Shown: one piece after another, positions 7,524 through 15,359 of the stretch
Numbering within the stretch: the stretch's first letter is position 1
How the letters are laid out: each line of letters starts with the position of its first letter
Translations under genes and position numbers: made by a program
Notes under the pieces: model-generated
The model's database searches: none
Told to the model about the DNA's origin: nothing
What the model saw: the letters and a program-made list of their open reading frames with translations, nothing else
Source of the DNA: a virus
Strand: one strand, 5' to 3'
Length of the DNA stretch: 39,345 bases
IMG/VR virus record: IMGVR_UViG_3300031785_000016
Location: 1 to 39,345 of that record

Positions 7524-9788
7524 ATGTCCACTCCAGAGGTATTTTTTAGGGAAACTATTGATCTAAATAGATATAGTAATTCTGTTGCAAAAAAATATGC
7601 TGTTACTTACAACGAAATAATAGTCAATGCAGCAAAGCAACTTAAACAGATAGACCTTAGACAGCAAGCGGCAGACGCTGGTGTAGTAATAGCACCACAA
7701 ACAAGAAAAAGACTTAGGGCAATAATCAAACAGTCAAAAGATAGTCTTGCCACTTGGTCAACTAAATCTGCCATTGATTTTAAAAAAGAACTTCAAGGGG
7801 TAACGATATTACAAAAAGATTTTATTGAGAATGAATTAAAAAAGGTTACAGCATCTGGTGATGTACCTATCAACAGCGTTGCCATAAGTCCAAAATATGC
7901 AGAGTCAGTGATAATGACTGATCCATCAAAAGTAAATATTTTTACAAGTAAAGCTTTTACAGAAGATAATTTTGTGAACTTTGGTTCTGGTAAATTTAGT
8001 CTTACTGCTACGCAAGGTGCTGCAATCAGACTGCCAAACGGCACAACAGTGAGCAAGGCATTTAGGGGTTTAGCAGAATCCTCGGCAGAAAGATTAGATT
8101 TAGCTGTTAGATCAGGAGTGTTTGCTGGTGAGTCACTAGATCAGATTACTAGGAGACTTGTTGGTAGGCTTGAGTTTGCAGACTTTGGCCCTTTATCTGT
8201 AAAGCAATTAGCTTTAGCTGGAGGAGAACTTACAAAAGTAGCTAATAATCAAATCTCAACAATTGTCAGAACATCTGTTAATCAGGTTACAAATCAGGCT
8301 TCACAGGCTGTGTATGCAGCAAATAAAAAGGTTGCACCAAAATATGAATATGTTGCAACGCTAGACTCAAGGACAAGTCCAATATGTCAAAGGTTAGATG
8401 GTCAGGTATTTGACTATAACAAAGGCCCTACACCACCTCAACACTTCAATTGTCGATCAACTACTGTCCCTGTTGTTGACTTTGATGGTTTGCAAAAAAA
8501 ATATCCAACTCTTGAAAAACCGCCAGCGACTAAGCTTGATACAAGGCCAAGTATTACAGGGAGAGTGCCGCAGGGAACACCATACGGCAACTGGCTTTTA
8601 CAACAGGATAGAAAGCTGCAAGTTAAGACTTTTGGTAATGAAGGAAAAGTAAACTTCTTTAAAAAACTTGCAAAGAAAGAAGGTTCTGGACAGGCAGCGT
8701 TACGGAAGATGATAAGAACAGATGGAAGCGAAAGAAGTTTGAAGGACTTAGAAAGATTGTATGGCAAACCTAGTGCTATCAAACCAGTAGTTCAAGCTGT
8801 TACTCCACCAGTTACAACACCTGAGCCAACAACCCCAGCACCTACAATTAAAACTTCACCTGTATTATCAACAGATGGCTTTGATGAATGGCTTGCTCAA
8901 AACAAACTTGCAAAAAACTCTCAGCAGTTCATTGAGGAAAGTTTAGACAGTATGGAGAATCTAAAAGGCGAAACAGGTAAAAATATCAAAAAAATGCGTA
9001 AATTTATGAAAAAGAATAAAGTTCTCTGTCACTTCAATATGAAACATGAGAAAACAAAGTCTTTTGATAAGCTACAAAGCAAGTTCCTTACTGGTAAAAA
9101 CTTAGAAATTTTTGAAGATCAATATAAAACTACTGTTAAAAGATTTGATAGGTTCAGAGGAGAGAGGGTTTCAAACTACATGGACGAAATGTATCTTTAT
9201 TGGCCTCGAAATGATATTGCAATTAAAACAGGTATACAACAGGCAAAACAAGGATTGCCAATTACTGATGAAAGATTTAAAGCATTAGTTTCTAAGAGTT
9301 ATCTTAAAAATGCTACTGGTAACTCAAACGGCTTTACTAATCTCAGTTCGGCCATTGTCCATACAAGGTTGCGGGACGGGGCAAAGAAAATTAATGCTAG
9401 TCTTGCCAAAAAAATAAAAAAAAGTGCAGCCGATACTCTTGAAAATAATGCAAGTATTACAACCTTAGAAGGTATGGAGAGGTATACTGCTAAAGAGATC
9501 TGGTCAAACTCTCACCCTATGCCACAAGAATATGACTGGTTTTCCACATTTGTGCATGAAATGGGTCATCAAGTACACTTTGAGGCGGGGACACAGCCGC
9601 TGGGCAACAAGTTCAGAAGGCTGAAGGGCATGAAATTTGTTACTGAATACAGTAGAAAAAACATCAGAGAACAATTTGCCGAAGCTTTCACTCAATATAT
9701 TTTTAACCCAGAAGGACTGAAAGATAAAGCACCCCGCTTATATAATTGGGTAGATTCAACAATTAACTTTGCATTAGAGGCCAAATGA
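7524..9788 (+). CDS. MuF-type head morphogenesis protein fused to a zinc metallopeptidase-like domain
   Basis: A 754-residue fusion. The N-terminal part ends in a MuF/SPP1 gp7 signature (TLDSRTSPICQRLDGQVF, then PPQHFNCRSTTVPV, about 279-317). MuF proteins are minor head proteins that in some phages travel with the DNA. A Pro/Thr-rich linker spans about 420-447. The C-terminal part (450-754) contains FVHEMGHQVHFEAG with HEMGH at 678-682 and a downstream EQFAEAFTQY (E717/E720), fitting a gluzincin zinc site of two His and a Glu. This resembles MuF-toxin fusions, so the domain may be a protease delivered into the host or may act in the prohead. Substrate unknown. Confidence 0.8.
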   Translation: MSTPEVFFRETIDLNRYSNSVAKKYAVTYNEIIVNAAKQLKQIDLRQQAADAGVVIAPQTRKRLRAIIKQSKDSLATWSTKSAIDFKKELQGVTILQKDFIENELKKVTASGDVPINSVAISPKYAESVIMTDPSKVNIFTSKAFTEDNFVNFGSGKFSLTATQGAAIRLPNGTTVSKAFRGLAESSAERLDLAVRSGVFAGESLDQITRRLVGRLEFADFGPLSVKQLALAGGELTKVANNQISTIVRTSVNQVTNQASQAVYAANKKVAPKYEYVATLDSRTSPICQRLDGQVFDYNKGPTPPQHFNCRSTTVPVVDFDGLQKKYPTLEKPPATKLDTRPSITGRVPQGTPYGNWLLQQDRKLQVKTFGNEGKVNFFKKLAKKEGSGQAALRKMIRTDGSERSLKDLERLYGKPSAIKPVVQAVTPPVTTPEPTTPAPTIKTSPVLSTDGFDEWLAQNKLAKNSQQFIEESLDSMENLKGETGKNIKKMRKFMKKNKVLCHFNMKHEKTKSFDKLQSKFLTGKNLEIFEDQYKTTVKRFDRFRGERVSNYMDEMYLYWPRNDIAIKTGIQQAKQGLPITDERFKALVSKSYLKNATGNSNGFTNLSSAIVHTRLRDGAKKINASLAKKIKKSAADTLENNASITTLEGMERYTAKEIWSNSHPMPQEYDWFSTFVHEMGHQVHFEAGTQPLGNKFRRLKGMKFVTEYSRKNIREQFAEAFTQYIFNPEGLKDKAPRLYNWVDSTINFALEAK

Positions 9789-9979
9789 CACCAACTGAAG
9801 CACTAGAACTGTCAAAGCAGTTCCCAGAAAACAGAACAGTTCCTAGACGTATTGCAAATGCAATGAAAAAGACAAGGGGTGATGATAGAAAGAAATATGA
9901 ACAAATTGTTGAGGGATTGTATGTTGACTGTCTTTCTATTGAGGATATTGATTTAATGGATAAATACTTTGACAACTAA
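9785..9979 (+). CDS. Small hypothetical protein after the MuF fusion
   Basis: Encodes 64 residues and overlaps the MuF gene by four bases (ATGA). It has a basic centre (RTVPRRIANAMKKTRGDDRKK) and an acidic C-terminus. Position directly after a possible toxin domain makes an immunity or chaperone role conceivable, but the sequence shows no evidence for it. Confidence 0.6.
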   Translation: MTPTEALELSKQFPENRTVPRRIANAMKKTRGDDRKKYEQIVEGLYVDCLSIEDIDLMDKYFDN

Positions 9980-10110
9980 TGCCACTTAAGAAAGGGAAAT
10001 CACAAAAGACTATTTCTGGCAACATACGTTTGCTAATGAAAGAGGGCAAAACATTAAAGCAAGCTCAAGCAATAGCTTTATCAACTGCTAAAAAACGCAA
10101 AAGGAAGTAA
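9979..10110 (+). CDS. Very basic mini-protein (DUF6496-like)
   Basis: Encodes 43 residues: MPLKKGKSQKTISGNIR... through QAQAIALSTAKKRKRK. The KKGKS..I..NI...KEG....QA.AIAL pattern is common in phage structural regions and resembles DUF6496 from memory. The ATG shares a base with the preceding stop (TAATG). Too short for routine gene callers, but the family pattern supports it. Confidence 0.7.
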   Translation: MPLKKGKSQKTISGNIRLLMKEGKTLKQAQAIALSTAKKRKRK

Positions 10111-10120
10111 TATAAAGACA
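10108..10120 (+). promoter_or_regulatory. TARTATA motif (candidate late promoter)
   Basis: The stop TAA continues as TAATATAAAGACA. The TATA box lies 25 bases before the next ATG (10136). It is one of six plus-strand copies of a stop-overlapping TARTATA motif found in the gaps of the late region. Confidence 0.35.
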
Positions 10121-10135
10121 GCTACTTTTATTGTC

Positions 10136-10207
10136 ATGCCTTCACACTACGGATCAATGAAGCCCAAGGGTAAAAAGAAAAAGGTTAAGAAAGGAGGCAA
10201 AAAGTAA
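10136..10207 (+). CDS. Lysine-rich micro-protein
   Basis: Encodes 23 residues (MPSHYGSMKPKGKKKKVKK, then GGKK). Similar tiny MPxxYG/S-start Lys-rich peptides are common beside phage head genes as I remember. An AAGG-type site is lacking, but the stop overlaps the next ATG (TAATG), which supports translation. Confidence 0.45.
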   Translation: MPSHYGSMKPKGKKKKVKKGGKK

Positions 10208-10296
10208 TGGGATACATTTTTAAGGTACAGGGCGAAGAGGAAACGAAAAAGCCCAAAGAAACTAAGCTTACTGCTAAAAAGAAAACTAAAAAGTGA
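10207..10296 (+). CDS. Lysine-rich micro-protein
   Basis: Encodes 29 residues (MGYIFKVQGEEETKKPKETK, then LTAKKKTKK). An AAAGGAGG sequence at 10191-10198 ends eight bases before the ATG, a strong ribosome site. The ATG overlaps the previous stop, and the TGA overlaps the next GTG. The function is unknown. The Lys-rich tail suggests DNA contact inside the head, which is inference only. Confidence 0.55.
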   Translation: MGYIFKVQGEEETKKPKETKLTAKKKTKK

Positions 10297-10517
10297 GAAG
10301 ATTCCGCAAAGTTGCAAAAGATAAAAAAACTGGCGTTGCTAAGAAATATCTTAGTGGAGCCAAAAACAAGAGTGCAAAAGCGGCTGAAATAAAACGCACA
10401 GCGGAAGCTTACAAAAGAGGTGAATTTATTGATATAAAGGCAGTATCCAAATCTCGCACAAAACAAGATGGCTCCAAAAAGAAAACCACTGTCCGCCGCC
10501 GTAGAAAAAAGTCTTAG
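10293..10517 (+). CDS. Basic hypothetical protein (DUF5872-like)
   Basis: Encodes 74 residues from a GTG that overlaps the preceding stop. Pattern RRFRKVAKDKKTGVAKKYLSG with SAKAAEIKRTAEAYKRGEF is close to the phage family I know as DUF5872. It ends in a polybasic tail (TTVRRRRKKS). The last 50 bases overlap the next gene in another frame. Probably a structural-region accessory protein. Confidence 0.7.
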   Translation: MRRFRKVAKDKKTGVAKKYLSGAKNKSAKAAEIKRTAEAYKRGEFIDIKAVSKSRTKQDGSKKKTTVRRRRKKS

Positions 10518-10713
10518 AGCAAAGGCAGAAAAATCCAAATTCACATATCGTCAGCTTGCAGCCGTTTACAGGCGTGGACAAGGTGCTTACTTATCTAGTG
10601 GATCAAGAAATGTTCCTATGGGTGCGTGGGCTATGGGAAGAGTTAATAGTTTCATTTCTGGAAAAGGTGGGGCTCGAAAAGCAGATGCTGATTTGTTGAG
10701 GAAAAAGAAGTGA
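10468..10713 (+). CDS. Basic hypothetical protein (DUF5824-like)
   Basis: Encodes 81 residues (MAPKRKPLSAAVEKSLRAKA...). The core KFTYRQLAAVYRRGQGAYLS, with GAWAMGRVNSF, matches a phage family I know as DUF5824. The first 50 bases are read in two frames together with the end of the previous gene, both producing polybasic peptides. Confidence 0.7.
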   Translation: MAPKRKPLSAAVEKSLRAKAEKSKFTYRQLAAVYRRGQGAYLSSGSRNVPMGAWAMGRVNSFISGKGGARKADADLLRKKK

Positions 10714-10865
10714 GACTGACTACCAGACAAAAGAACACACTTGCAAAGCACCAGAAGGCTCATGGTCACACAAAGGCTCACATGGAATATATGAAACGCA
10801 AGATGAGAGAAGGGGTTTCATTTACTGAGGCACACAATATGGCAATGAAGAGGAAAGGCAAATGA
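10710..10865 (+). CDS. His/Lys-rich mini-protein
   Basis: Encodes 51 residues from a GTG overlapping the previous TGA: MRLTTRQKNTLAKHQKAHGH and onward to MAMKRKGK. The KHQKAHGHTKAHMEYMKRKM pattern occurs in other marine phages from memory. The end overlaps the next ATG by four bases, as expected in a tightly coupled series. Confidence 0.65.
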   Translation: MRLTTRQKNTLAKHQKAHGHTKAHMEYMKRKMREGVSFTEAHNMAMKRKGK

Positions 10866-11143
10866 GTGATCCAAGATTAAAAAGATTTGGATTAGCTGGT
10901 TTTAACAAACCAAAAAGAACCCCATCACACCCAACAAAGTCTCACGTTGTTCTTGCAAAAGAAGGCGATAAGGTTAAGCTCATAAGGTTTGGTATGCAGG
11001 GAGCTAAGAATAAACCACCAAGAAAAGGTGAATCAGACGCAGATAAGGCAAAACGCAAGAGTTTTAAGGCTCGGCACGCAAAAAATATTGCCAAAGGTAA
11101 AATGTCAGCAGCTTTTTGGGCAGACCGCACAAAGTGGAGCTAG
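10862..11143 (+). CDS. Basic hypothetical protein (DUF6321-like)
   Basis: Encodes 93 residues. The motifs DPRLKRFGLAGFNKPKRTP, HPTKSHVVLAKEGDKVKLIR and ARHAKNIAKGKMSAAFWAD fit a phage family I remember as DUF6321. It is the last of eight short genes between the MuF fusion and the scaffold. All overlap or abut except for one gap at 10111-10135. The function is unknown. Confidence 0.75.
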   Translation: MSDPRLKRFGLAGFNKPKRTPSHPTKSHVVLAKEGDKVKLIRFGMQGAKNKPPRKGESDADKAKRKSFKARHAKNIAKGKMSAAFWADRTKWS

Positions 11144-11151
11144 TATTGTGA
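11141..11151 (+). promoter_or_regulatory. TAGTAT motif variant at a stop codon
   Basis: The stop TAG continues as TAGTATTGTGA, a weaker match to the motif seen at 10108, 11839, 15500, 16507 and 29065. It lies in the 29-base gap before the scaffold gene. Confidence 0.2.
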
Positions 11152-11172
11152 ATAATTGTTAATTTTTTACTT

Positions 11173-11841
11173 ATGGCAGACGAAGTAATCAAGCCTGACA
11201 ACTCAGATGAAATAGCTGCGTTGAAAGCTGAAGTCGAAAGACTTAGAAAATCTAATAGTGAAATATTAGATGATTACAAGAAAGCTAAGGAAGCTGCAAA
11301 AGCTGTTCCTCAAGATGTTGATGTAAATGCTTTGATTGCATTTAAACAAAAAAAAGAACAGGAAGAACTTGAGGCAAAAGGTAGATATGAAGAAGCTACA
11401 GAAAAACTAGCAACTCAGTACAGGGAGGCAGAACAACAGCAAAAGCAAAAGATTGAGCAGTTGTTAGCTGAAAAGAGACAACTTGAAGTTGAAGCTCCAG
11501 CAGTTACAGCACTGGCTGATGTTGTACACGACCCTCAATATGTATTAAGTCGTATTAGCAAGGAACAGCTTGCCAGAGAATCAGATGGCACAGTTGTAGT
11601 TGTTGATGGATATAACAGAACACCAGTTAAAGAATGGGCAATGTCTCAAATGCCTCAATGGGTGCAAAAGAATCCTAGACCTCAAGGTGGTGGAGCTACG
11701 ACAACAAAGGTACAGACTGAGTTTGTTTCTAATGATAAAAATCCATTTGCACCTGATTCATTCAATCTTACAGAGCAAGCTAGGTTATATAGAACAGACA
11801 TTAATAAATATAATATGCTCAAAAACGCAGTTACAGGTTAG
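11173..11841 (+). CDS. Capsid scaffolding protein
   Basis: Guides assembly of the major capsid protein and is then removed. The 222-residue protein has a long charged coiled coil (about 10-115, with EIAALKAEVERLRKSNSEIL and QKQKIEQLLAEKRQLEVEA), an unusual β-rich middle (VVVVDGYNRTPVKEW), and a C-terminal segment ending in RLYRTDINKYNMLKNAV that could contact the shell. Its position directly before the capsid gene is the usual one for scaffolds. No protease motif is seen. Confidence 0.78.
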   Translation: MADEVIKPDNSDEIAALKAEVERLRKSNSEILDDYKKAKEAAKAVPQDVDVNALIAFKQKKEQEELEAKGRYEEATEKLATQYREAEQQQKQKIEQLLAEKRQLEVEAPAVTALADVVHDPQYVLSRISKEQLARESDGTVVVVDGYNRTPVKEWAMSQMPQWVQKNPRPQGGGATTTKVQTEFVSNDKNPFAPDSFNLTEQARLYRTDINKYNMLKNAVTG

Positions 11842-11851
11842 TATATAGACA
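11839..11851 (+). promoter_or_regulatory. TARTATA motif (candidate late promoter of the capsid gene)
   Basis: TAGTATATAGACA starts at the scaffold stop codon. The first eleven bases, TAGTATATAGA, recur exactly at 29065-29075. The major capsid gene starts 60 bases downstream, after two hairpins. Confidence 0.35.
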
Positions 11852-11883
11852 ACGTGGTTGTGCCATGTTAGAGGTTGTGCCTC
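11852..11883 (+). promoter_or_regulatory. Tandem hairpins with identical TTGTG loops in the capsid leader
   Basis: ACGTGG-TTGTG-CCATGT (11852-11868, one G-U pair) is followed by GAGG-TTGTG-CCTC (11871-11883). The stems differ but the five-base loops are the same. They lie between scaffold and capsid genes. They might be protein-binding RNA sites, 5' stabilisers or partial terminators. No T-run follows. Confidence 0.4.
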
Positions 11884-11908
11884 GCAGTAAACATTCTTAT
11901 TAATTCAC

Positions 11909-12946
11909 ATGGCGACAGTTCGCAGTGATTTAATCATTCCAGAGGTGTTTACACCCTATTTGATCGAAGCTACTACACAGACAGATAGCTTTCTTCAAAG
12001 TGGGGTTGTGCAACCTTTGGCTGAATTAAATCTTTCCTCCACTGCTGGGGGTGACTTCGTAAAAATACCGTTTTACAAGGCAAATTTAACAGGAGATTTT
12101 GAGGTTCTTTCAGATTCAACATCATTAACTCCATCAAAGATACAAGCAGACAATCAAATTGCTGCTGTTTTACATAGAGGTCGTGCTTTTAGCTCAAGAG
12201 ATTTAGCATCTTTAGCTGTTGGAAGCAGTACAGATCCAATGGCCGCCATAGCTCAAAAGATGGCCGCATATGTAAACAACCAGAAACAGAAGGATTTATA
12301 TTCTTGCTTGACTGGTGCTTTTGGTTCTATTAATGCAAACGATAGTAACTCAGCTTTATTTGATTTAACTATTGATTCTGAGTCAGGTGATTCACCTACA
12401 GCATTAAGTCCTAGACACGTTGCAAAAGCTCAGTCATTACTAGGCGATCAAGGTGGCAAACTTACAACAATCGCAATGCACAGTAAGTGCTATTACGACC
12501 TTGTTGAAAGAAGAGCAGTTGATTTTGTTCTTGCTGCTGACATCAATGGTGGCGGTGCTACAGCTTCAGGTGGTTCTATTCAGAACGCATTTGGAAATCC
12601 AACAGTTCCAACATTCATGGGTCTAAGAGTTATCGTTTCTGACGATATTCCTACAACAGGCTCTGGAGCATCTACTGAATACTCAGTATTTATGTTCACT
12701 GCTGGTGCTGTTGTTACTGGGGAGCAAGCTCCAATCAGAACACAAACTGACAGAGATATTCTTGCACTAGAGGAAGCAATGGCAGTTGATCTTCACTACA
12801 TTTATCACCCAGTAGGGTTGAAATATGCAGTGACGACAGTTAATCCCAATCGCAGCGTTCTAGAAACTGTAGGCTCTTGGTCGAAAGTCTATGAAACCAA
12901 AAATATAGGGATTGTACGTGCGACGGTCGTAAGCAATAACGACTAG
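11909..12946 (+). CDS. Major capsid protein
   Basis: Main shell protein, 345 residues. Features fitting an HK97-fold coat protein include IIPEVFTPYLIEATTQTDSF at the N-terminus, AVLHRGRAFSSRDLASLAVG (about 86-105), IAMHSKCYYDLVERRAVDF, and a C-terminal part with MGLRVIVSDDIP, ALEEAMAVDLHYIYHPVGLK and NPNRSVLETVGSW. There is no N-terminal delta domain, so a separate scaffold is used. The gene stands alone with a 67-base leader, consistent with high expression. Confidence 0.88.
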   Translation: MATVRSDLIIPEVFTPYLIEATTQTDSFLQSGVVQPLAELNLSSTAGGDFVKIPFYKANLTGDFEVLSDSTSLTPSKIQADNQIAAVLHRGRAFSSRDLASLAVGSSTDPMAAIAQKMAAYVNNQKQKDLYSCLTGAFGSINANDSNSALFDLTIDSESGDSPTALSPRHVAKAQSLLGDQGGKLTTIAMHSKCYYDLVERRAVDFVLAADINGGGATASGGSIQNAFGNPTVPTFMGLRVIVSDDIPTTGSGASTEYSVFMFTAGAVVTGEQAPIRTQTDRDILALEEAMAVDLHYIYHPVGLKYAVTTVNPNRSVLETVGSWSKVYETKNIGIVRATVVSNND

Positions 12947-12980
12947 CCGTAAACCCTTGCTATAACTAGGATTTTCAATC

Positions 12981-13346
12981 ATGCCATCTTTATTTGATGT
13001 AACTGCTGGGTCATTAATAGGCCCAACAACAGGCGGGACAGTCACACAGGCTAGTTCTAAATCAACAGGTGTAACTCTAAACACAGAGTCAGGTCAAATC
13101 ACAATGAACAATGCACAGCTTGACGCTGGCACAGAGGTAACTTTCACAGTAACTAACAGCAAGATCGCAGCAACAGACGTTGTTGTTGCTTGCCACGGTT
13201 CTGCGGGTACAGCTGGTTCTTATCTTGTGAACGCTAACAGCATTGCTTCTGGATCTTTTGCAGTAACAGTTTCAAACGTATCTGCTGGCAACTTAAGCCA
13301 AGCTATCGTTATAAACTTTGTTGCTCTTAAAGGTGCTTCAAGTTAA
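12981..13346 (+). CDS. Probable head decoration or small structural protein
   Basis: Encodes 121 residues, rich in Ser, Thr, Val, Ala and Gly and predicted mostly β-strand. It has the regular hydrophobic alternation of an immunoglobulin-like or decoration fold (GTEVTFTVTNSKIAATDVVV, then ASGSFAVTVSNVSAGNL). The position after the major capsid gene suits a decoration or head fibre protein. The name is inferred from context. Confidence 0.6.
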   Translation: MPSLFDVTAGSLIGPTTGGTVTQASSKSTGVTLNTESGQITMNNAQLDAGTEVTFTVTNSKIAATDVVVACHGSAGTAGSYLVNANSIASGSFAVTVSNVSAGNLSQAIVINFVALKGASS

Positions 13347-13477
13347 TGTCAATTTACGCTTTTAGGCGTATGAGGGAACAAAACGAAGCTACCAAAAAGG
13401 TGGCTTCAGTTTCCACATCTAAGCCAAAACCTAAAACAAAGCCCAAAAAGGTGAAACTCAATGGCGATAACTCTTGA
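13346..13477 (+). CDS. Small Lys/Pro-rich protein
   Basis: Encodes 43 residues: MSIYAFRRMREQNEATKK then SVSTSKPKPKTKPKKVKL. The ATG shares a base with the previous TAA, and the gene overlaps the connector gene by 17 bases. Similar YAFRRMREQ...-KPKPK peptides lie after capsid genes in other phages from memory. The function is unknown. Confidence 0.65.
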   Translation: MSIYAFRRMREQNEATKKVASVSTSKPKPKTKPKKVKLNGDNS

Positions 13478-14021
13478 TGCAACTGTTGGTGGAGCTAACG
13501 CTAACACTTATATAACTCTTGCTGATGCAAACTCTTTTATTGAGGGCTTAGTTCTCAATGATGACACTGCCGCATGGGACGGTTCAAGCAACGATAATAA
13601 AAATCGTGCATTGTTTACAGCGGCTCAGAGGATAGACAGAGAAAAGTTTTTAGGTGCCAGGGTAGCCGATACTCAAGCTTTGGAGTGGCCAAGGTCAGGT
13701 GTAAGGAAACCTGATACATACACCAACCTGTATGGTTTGAGCTTTCCAAATAGATTAGTTGCAGATTATTACCTTGATACTGAAATCCCAGACAGGGTAA
13801 AACACGCACAAGTAGTTTTAGCTGTTTATTTAAATAATAATAGAGGAGGACTTGATCTTTCTGGTTTGGAAGATTTTGCCTCAGTAAATATTGGAAACAT
13901 AAACGTCACTCCTAGATTTTATGGGGCTGTGGGCATTGATAGGATTCCACCAATCGTTGACCACTATTTAATGGGTATTAGAATAGGTGGAAGAGCAAAT
14001 TTACAAATCAAGAGGTCTTAA
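13461..14021 (+). CDS. Head-tail connector (DnaT-like/gp6-type fold)
   Basis: Encodes 186 residues. The opening (NTYITLADANSFIEG) and the helical core (NRALFTAAQRIDREKFLG, LEWPRSG, DRVKHAQVVLAVYL) match the phage family often labelled putative DnaT-like, which acts as a head-completion adaptor. The position right after the capsid genes agrees with this role. Confidence 0.75.
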   Translation: MAITLDATVGGANANTYITLADANSFIEGLVLNDDTAAWDGSSNDNKNRALFTAAQRIDREKFLGARVADTQALEWPRSGVRKPDTYTNLYGLSFPNRLVADYYLDTEIPDRVKHAQVVLAVYLNNNRGGLDLSGLEDFASVNIGNINVTPRFYGAVGIDRIPPIVDHYLMGIRIGGRANLQIKRS

Positions 14022-14246
14022 ATGTACACAGATTATCCAGCAGCAAAAATAATTAATGATACAGCAGCCCATACTGGAAGGTTTGGCAAGATTGTAGCAT
14101 TACAAGATTCAGTGATTAACACTTTAGCCGCTGAAAATATTACTGGTGATTTAACAAGCTTGCAGTTTAAATCAACCGCTGAAATATGTGGTGTAATTAC
14201 CAGCGTAAAATTAGACAGTGGTACTGTAGTAGCTTATTTATTATGA
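14022..14246 (+). CDS. Small structural-region protein, possible head-tail junction
   Basis: Encodes 74 residues (MYTDYPAAKIINDTAAHTGR...). It starts directly after the previous stop. The TAAHTGRFGKIVALQDSVI pattern recurs in other phages between connector genes as I remember. It is β-rich towards the end (CGVITSVKLDSGTVVAYLL). Role uncertain. Confidence 0.6.
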   Translation: MYTDYPAAKIINDTAAHTGRFGKIVALQDSVINTLAAENITGDLTSLQFKSTAEICGVITSVKLDSGTVVAYLL

Positions 14247-14596
14247 GTCTTGCTAATGCACTAAAAAAAGCTGCCAGTGCTTCACTGAAAAAGCTTGGTG
14301 GTGATGTGACTATCAGACAAGTGACAGCAGGGGCATACAATACCACTACTGGAGCTATTTCAGAATCTACATCTGATACAACTATCAAAGGTGCATTGAG
14401 TAATATTTCAAGAAATCAGGTAAATGATTTGATTGAGTCACAAGATAAATTACTTACTTTATCTGCTGGTGATCTTACATTTGTCCCTACAACAAAAGAC
14501 AGGGTAGTTATTAGTAGTGTTGAATTTAAAATTATTCAAGTTGTTATAAATGAGCAAAATAATACACCAGTAAGTTTTGATCTTATTTTGAGGTAA
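14243..14596 (+). CDS. Head-closure/neck protein candidate
   Basis: The ATG at 14243 overlaps the previous stop (ATGA), and an ATG or other start further upstream would invade the previous gene. The 117-residue product starts MSLANALKKAASASLKKLGG and continues with β-strands (DVTIRQVTAGAYNTTTGAI, DRVVISSVEFKIIQVVI). Size, fold pattern and order before the gp10-like gene suit a head-tail stopper. Confidence 0.6.
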   Translation: MSLANALKKAASASLKKLGGDVTIRQVTAGAYNTTTGAISESTSDTTIKGALSNISRNQVNDLIESQDKLLTLSAGDLTFVPTTKDRVVISSVEFKIIQVVINEQNNTPVSFDLILR

Positions 14597-14598
14597 AG

Positions 14599-14937
14599 AT
14601 GGCTAGAAGAATCAAAGTTACAGAAATAAAAGATTTTTATGAAGGATTGATAGTCGATGCTGTTGCTGGGACAACTCTTGAGTGGACTAGAAGAGTTAAA
14701 AAAGCAACACCTGTTGATACTGGTAGGTTGAGAGCAGCTTGGCAAACAGATATAAAGCCACTTGAAGGTACAGTTTCAAATAATGTTGTATATTCAGAGC
14801 CTGTTTGCTTTGGTGTAAACCTACCACCATCATGGGGTGGAAGATATAGAACAAAGCAAAAAACTGTTGCTGGGTTTCCAGCTTTGATAGGAAAAGAGCT
14901 TGAAATTTATATAAATAGACAATTTGGTAAATTCTGA
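14599..14937 (+). CDS. HK97 gp10-like tail completion protein
   Basis: Encodes 112 residues. The key pattern TPVDTGRLRAAW (about 36-47), followed by NVVYSEPV, is characteristic of the HK97 gp10/minor tail family that joins neck and tail. Its order (closure protein, gp10-like, terminator, tube) is the normal siphovirus order. Confidence 0.78.
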   Translation: MARRIKVTEIKDFYEGLIVDAVAGTTLEWTRRVKKATPVDTGRLRAAWQTDIKPLEGTVSNNVVYSEPVCFGVNLPPSWGGRYRTKQKTVAGFPALIGKELEIYINRQFGKF

Positions 14938-15359
14938 TGGCAGCAATAGATTTAAATACAGTCAGATCAACAATAGAGGCTAGGTTAGCTACAGAGTTAG
15001 CATCAAGTCCAGCAGTACCTGTAGTTTTCAGTAATATGGCTTTTGATTCAACTACTGAGGATACTTTTGTTCAATGTATTACTAATTTTGGGACAAATGA
15101 ATACTTGACTCAAGGCGATTCAAGCTCTGCCGTTAATAATGTTGTAGGTTTGTTATTACTTAATGTGTTTACAGAAGAGGGAATTGGGGCAGGGTCAAAC
15201 TTTACAATTTGCAATAGGCTTAGAAACTTATACAATAGAATCACTGTTTCTAATGTAATTTTTGATGCACCAGTAGGGCCTGAGATATTTACTTCAAGTC
15301 CAGAGGGTAAATTTCAAACACAAATTAGAATCACTTTTAATATTTATGAGGACTTGTAA
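14937..15359 (+). CDS. Tail terminator protein
   Basis: Encodes 140 residues and shares one base with the previous stop. It has the α/β pattern of tail terminators (lambda gpU/DUF4128 type): an N-terminal helix VRSTIEARLATELA, then strands LLLLNVFTEEGIGAG, and the ending QTQIRITFNIYEDL. It caps the tail tube before head joining. Identified from pattern and context. Confidence 0.68.
   Translation: MAAIDLNTVRSTIEARLATELASSPAVPVVFSNMAFDSTTEDTFVQCITNFGTNEYLTQGDSSSAVNNVVGLLLLNVFTEEGIGAGSNFTICNRLRNLYNRITVSNVIFDAPVGPEIFTSSPEGKFQTQIRITFNIYEDL

Noticed and set aside
10185-10544. Minus-strand frame of 119 codons
   Set aside because: Antisense to Lys-rich micro-genes; Phe-rich shadow.
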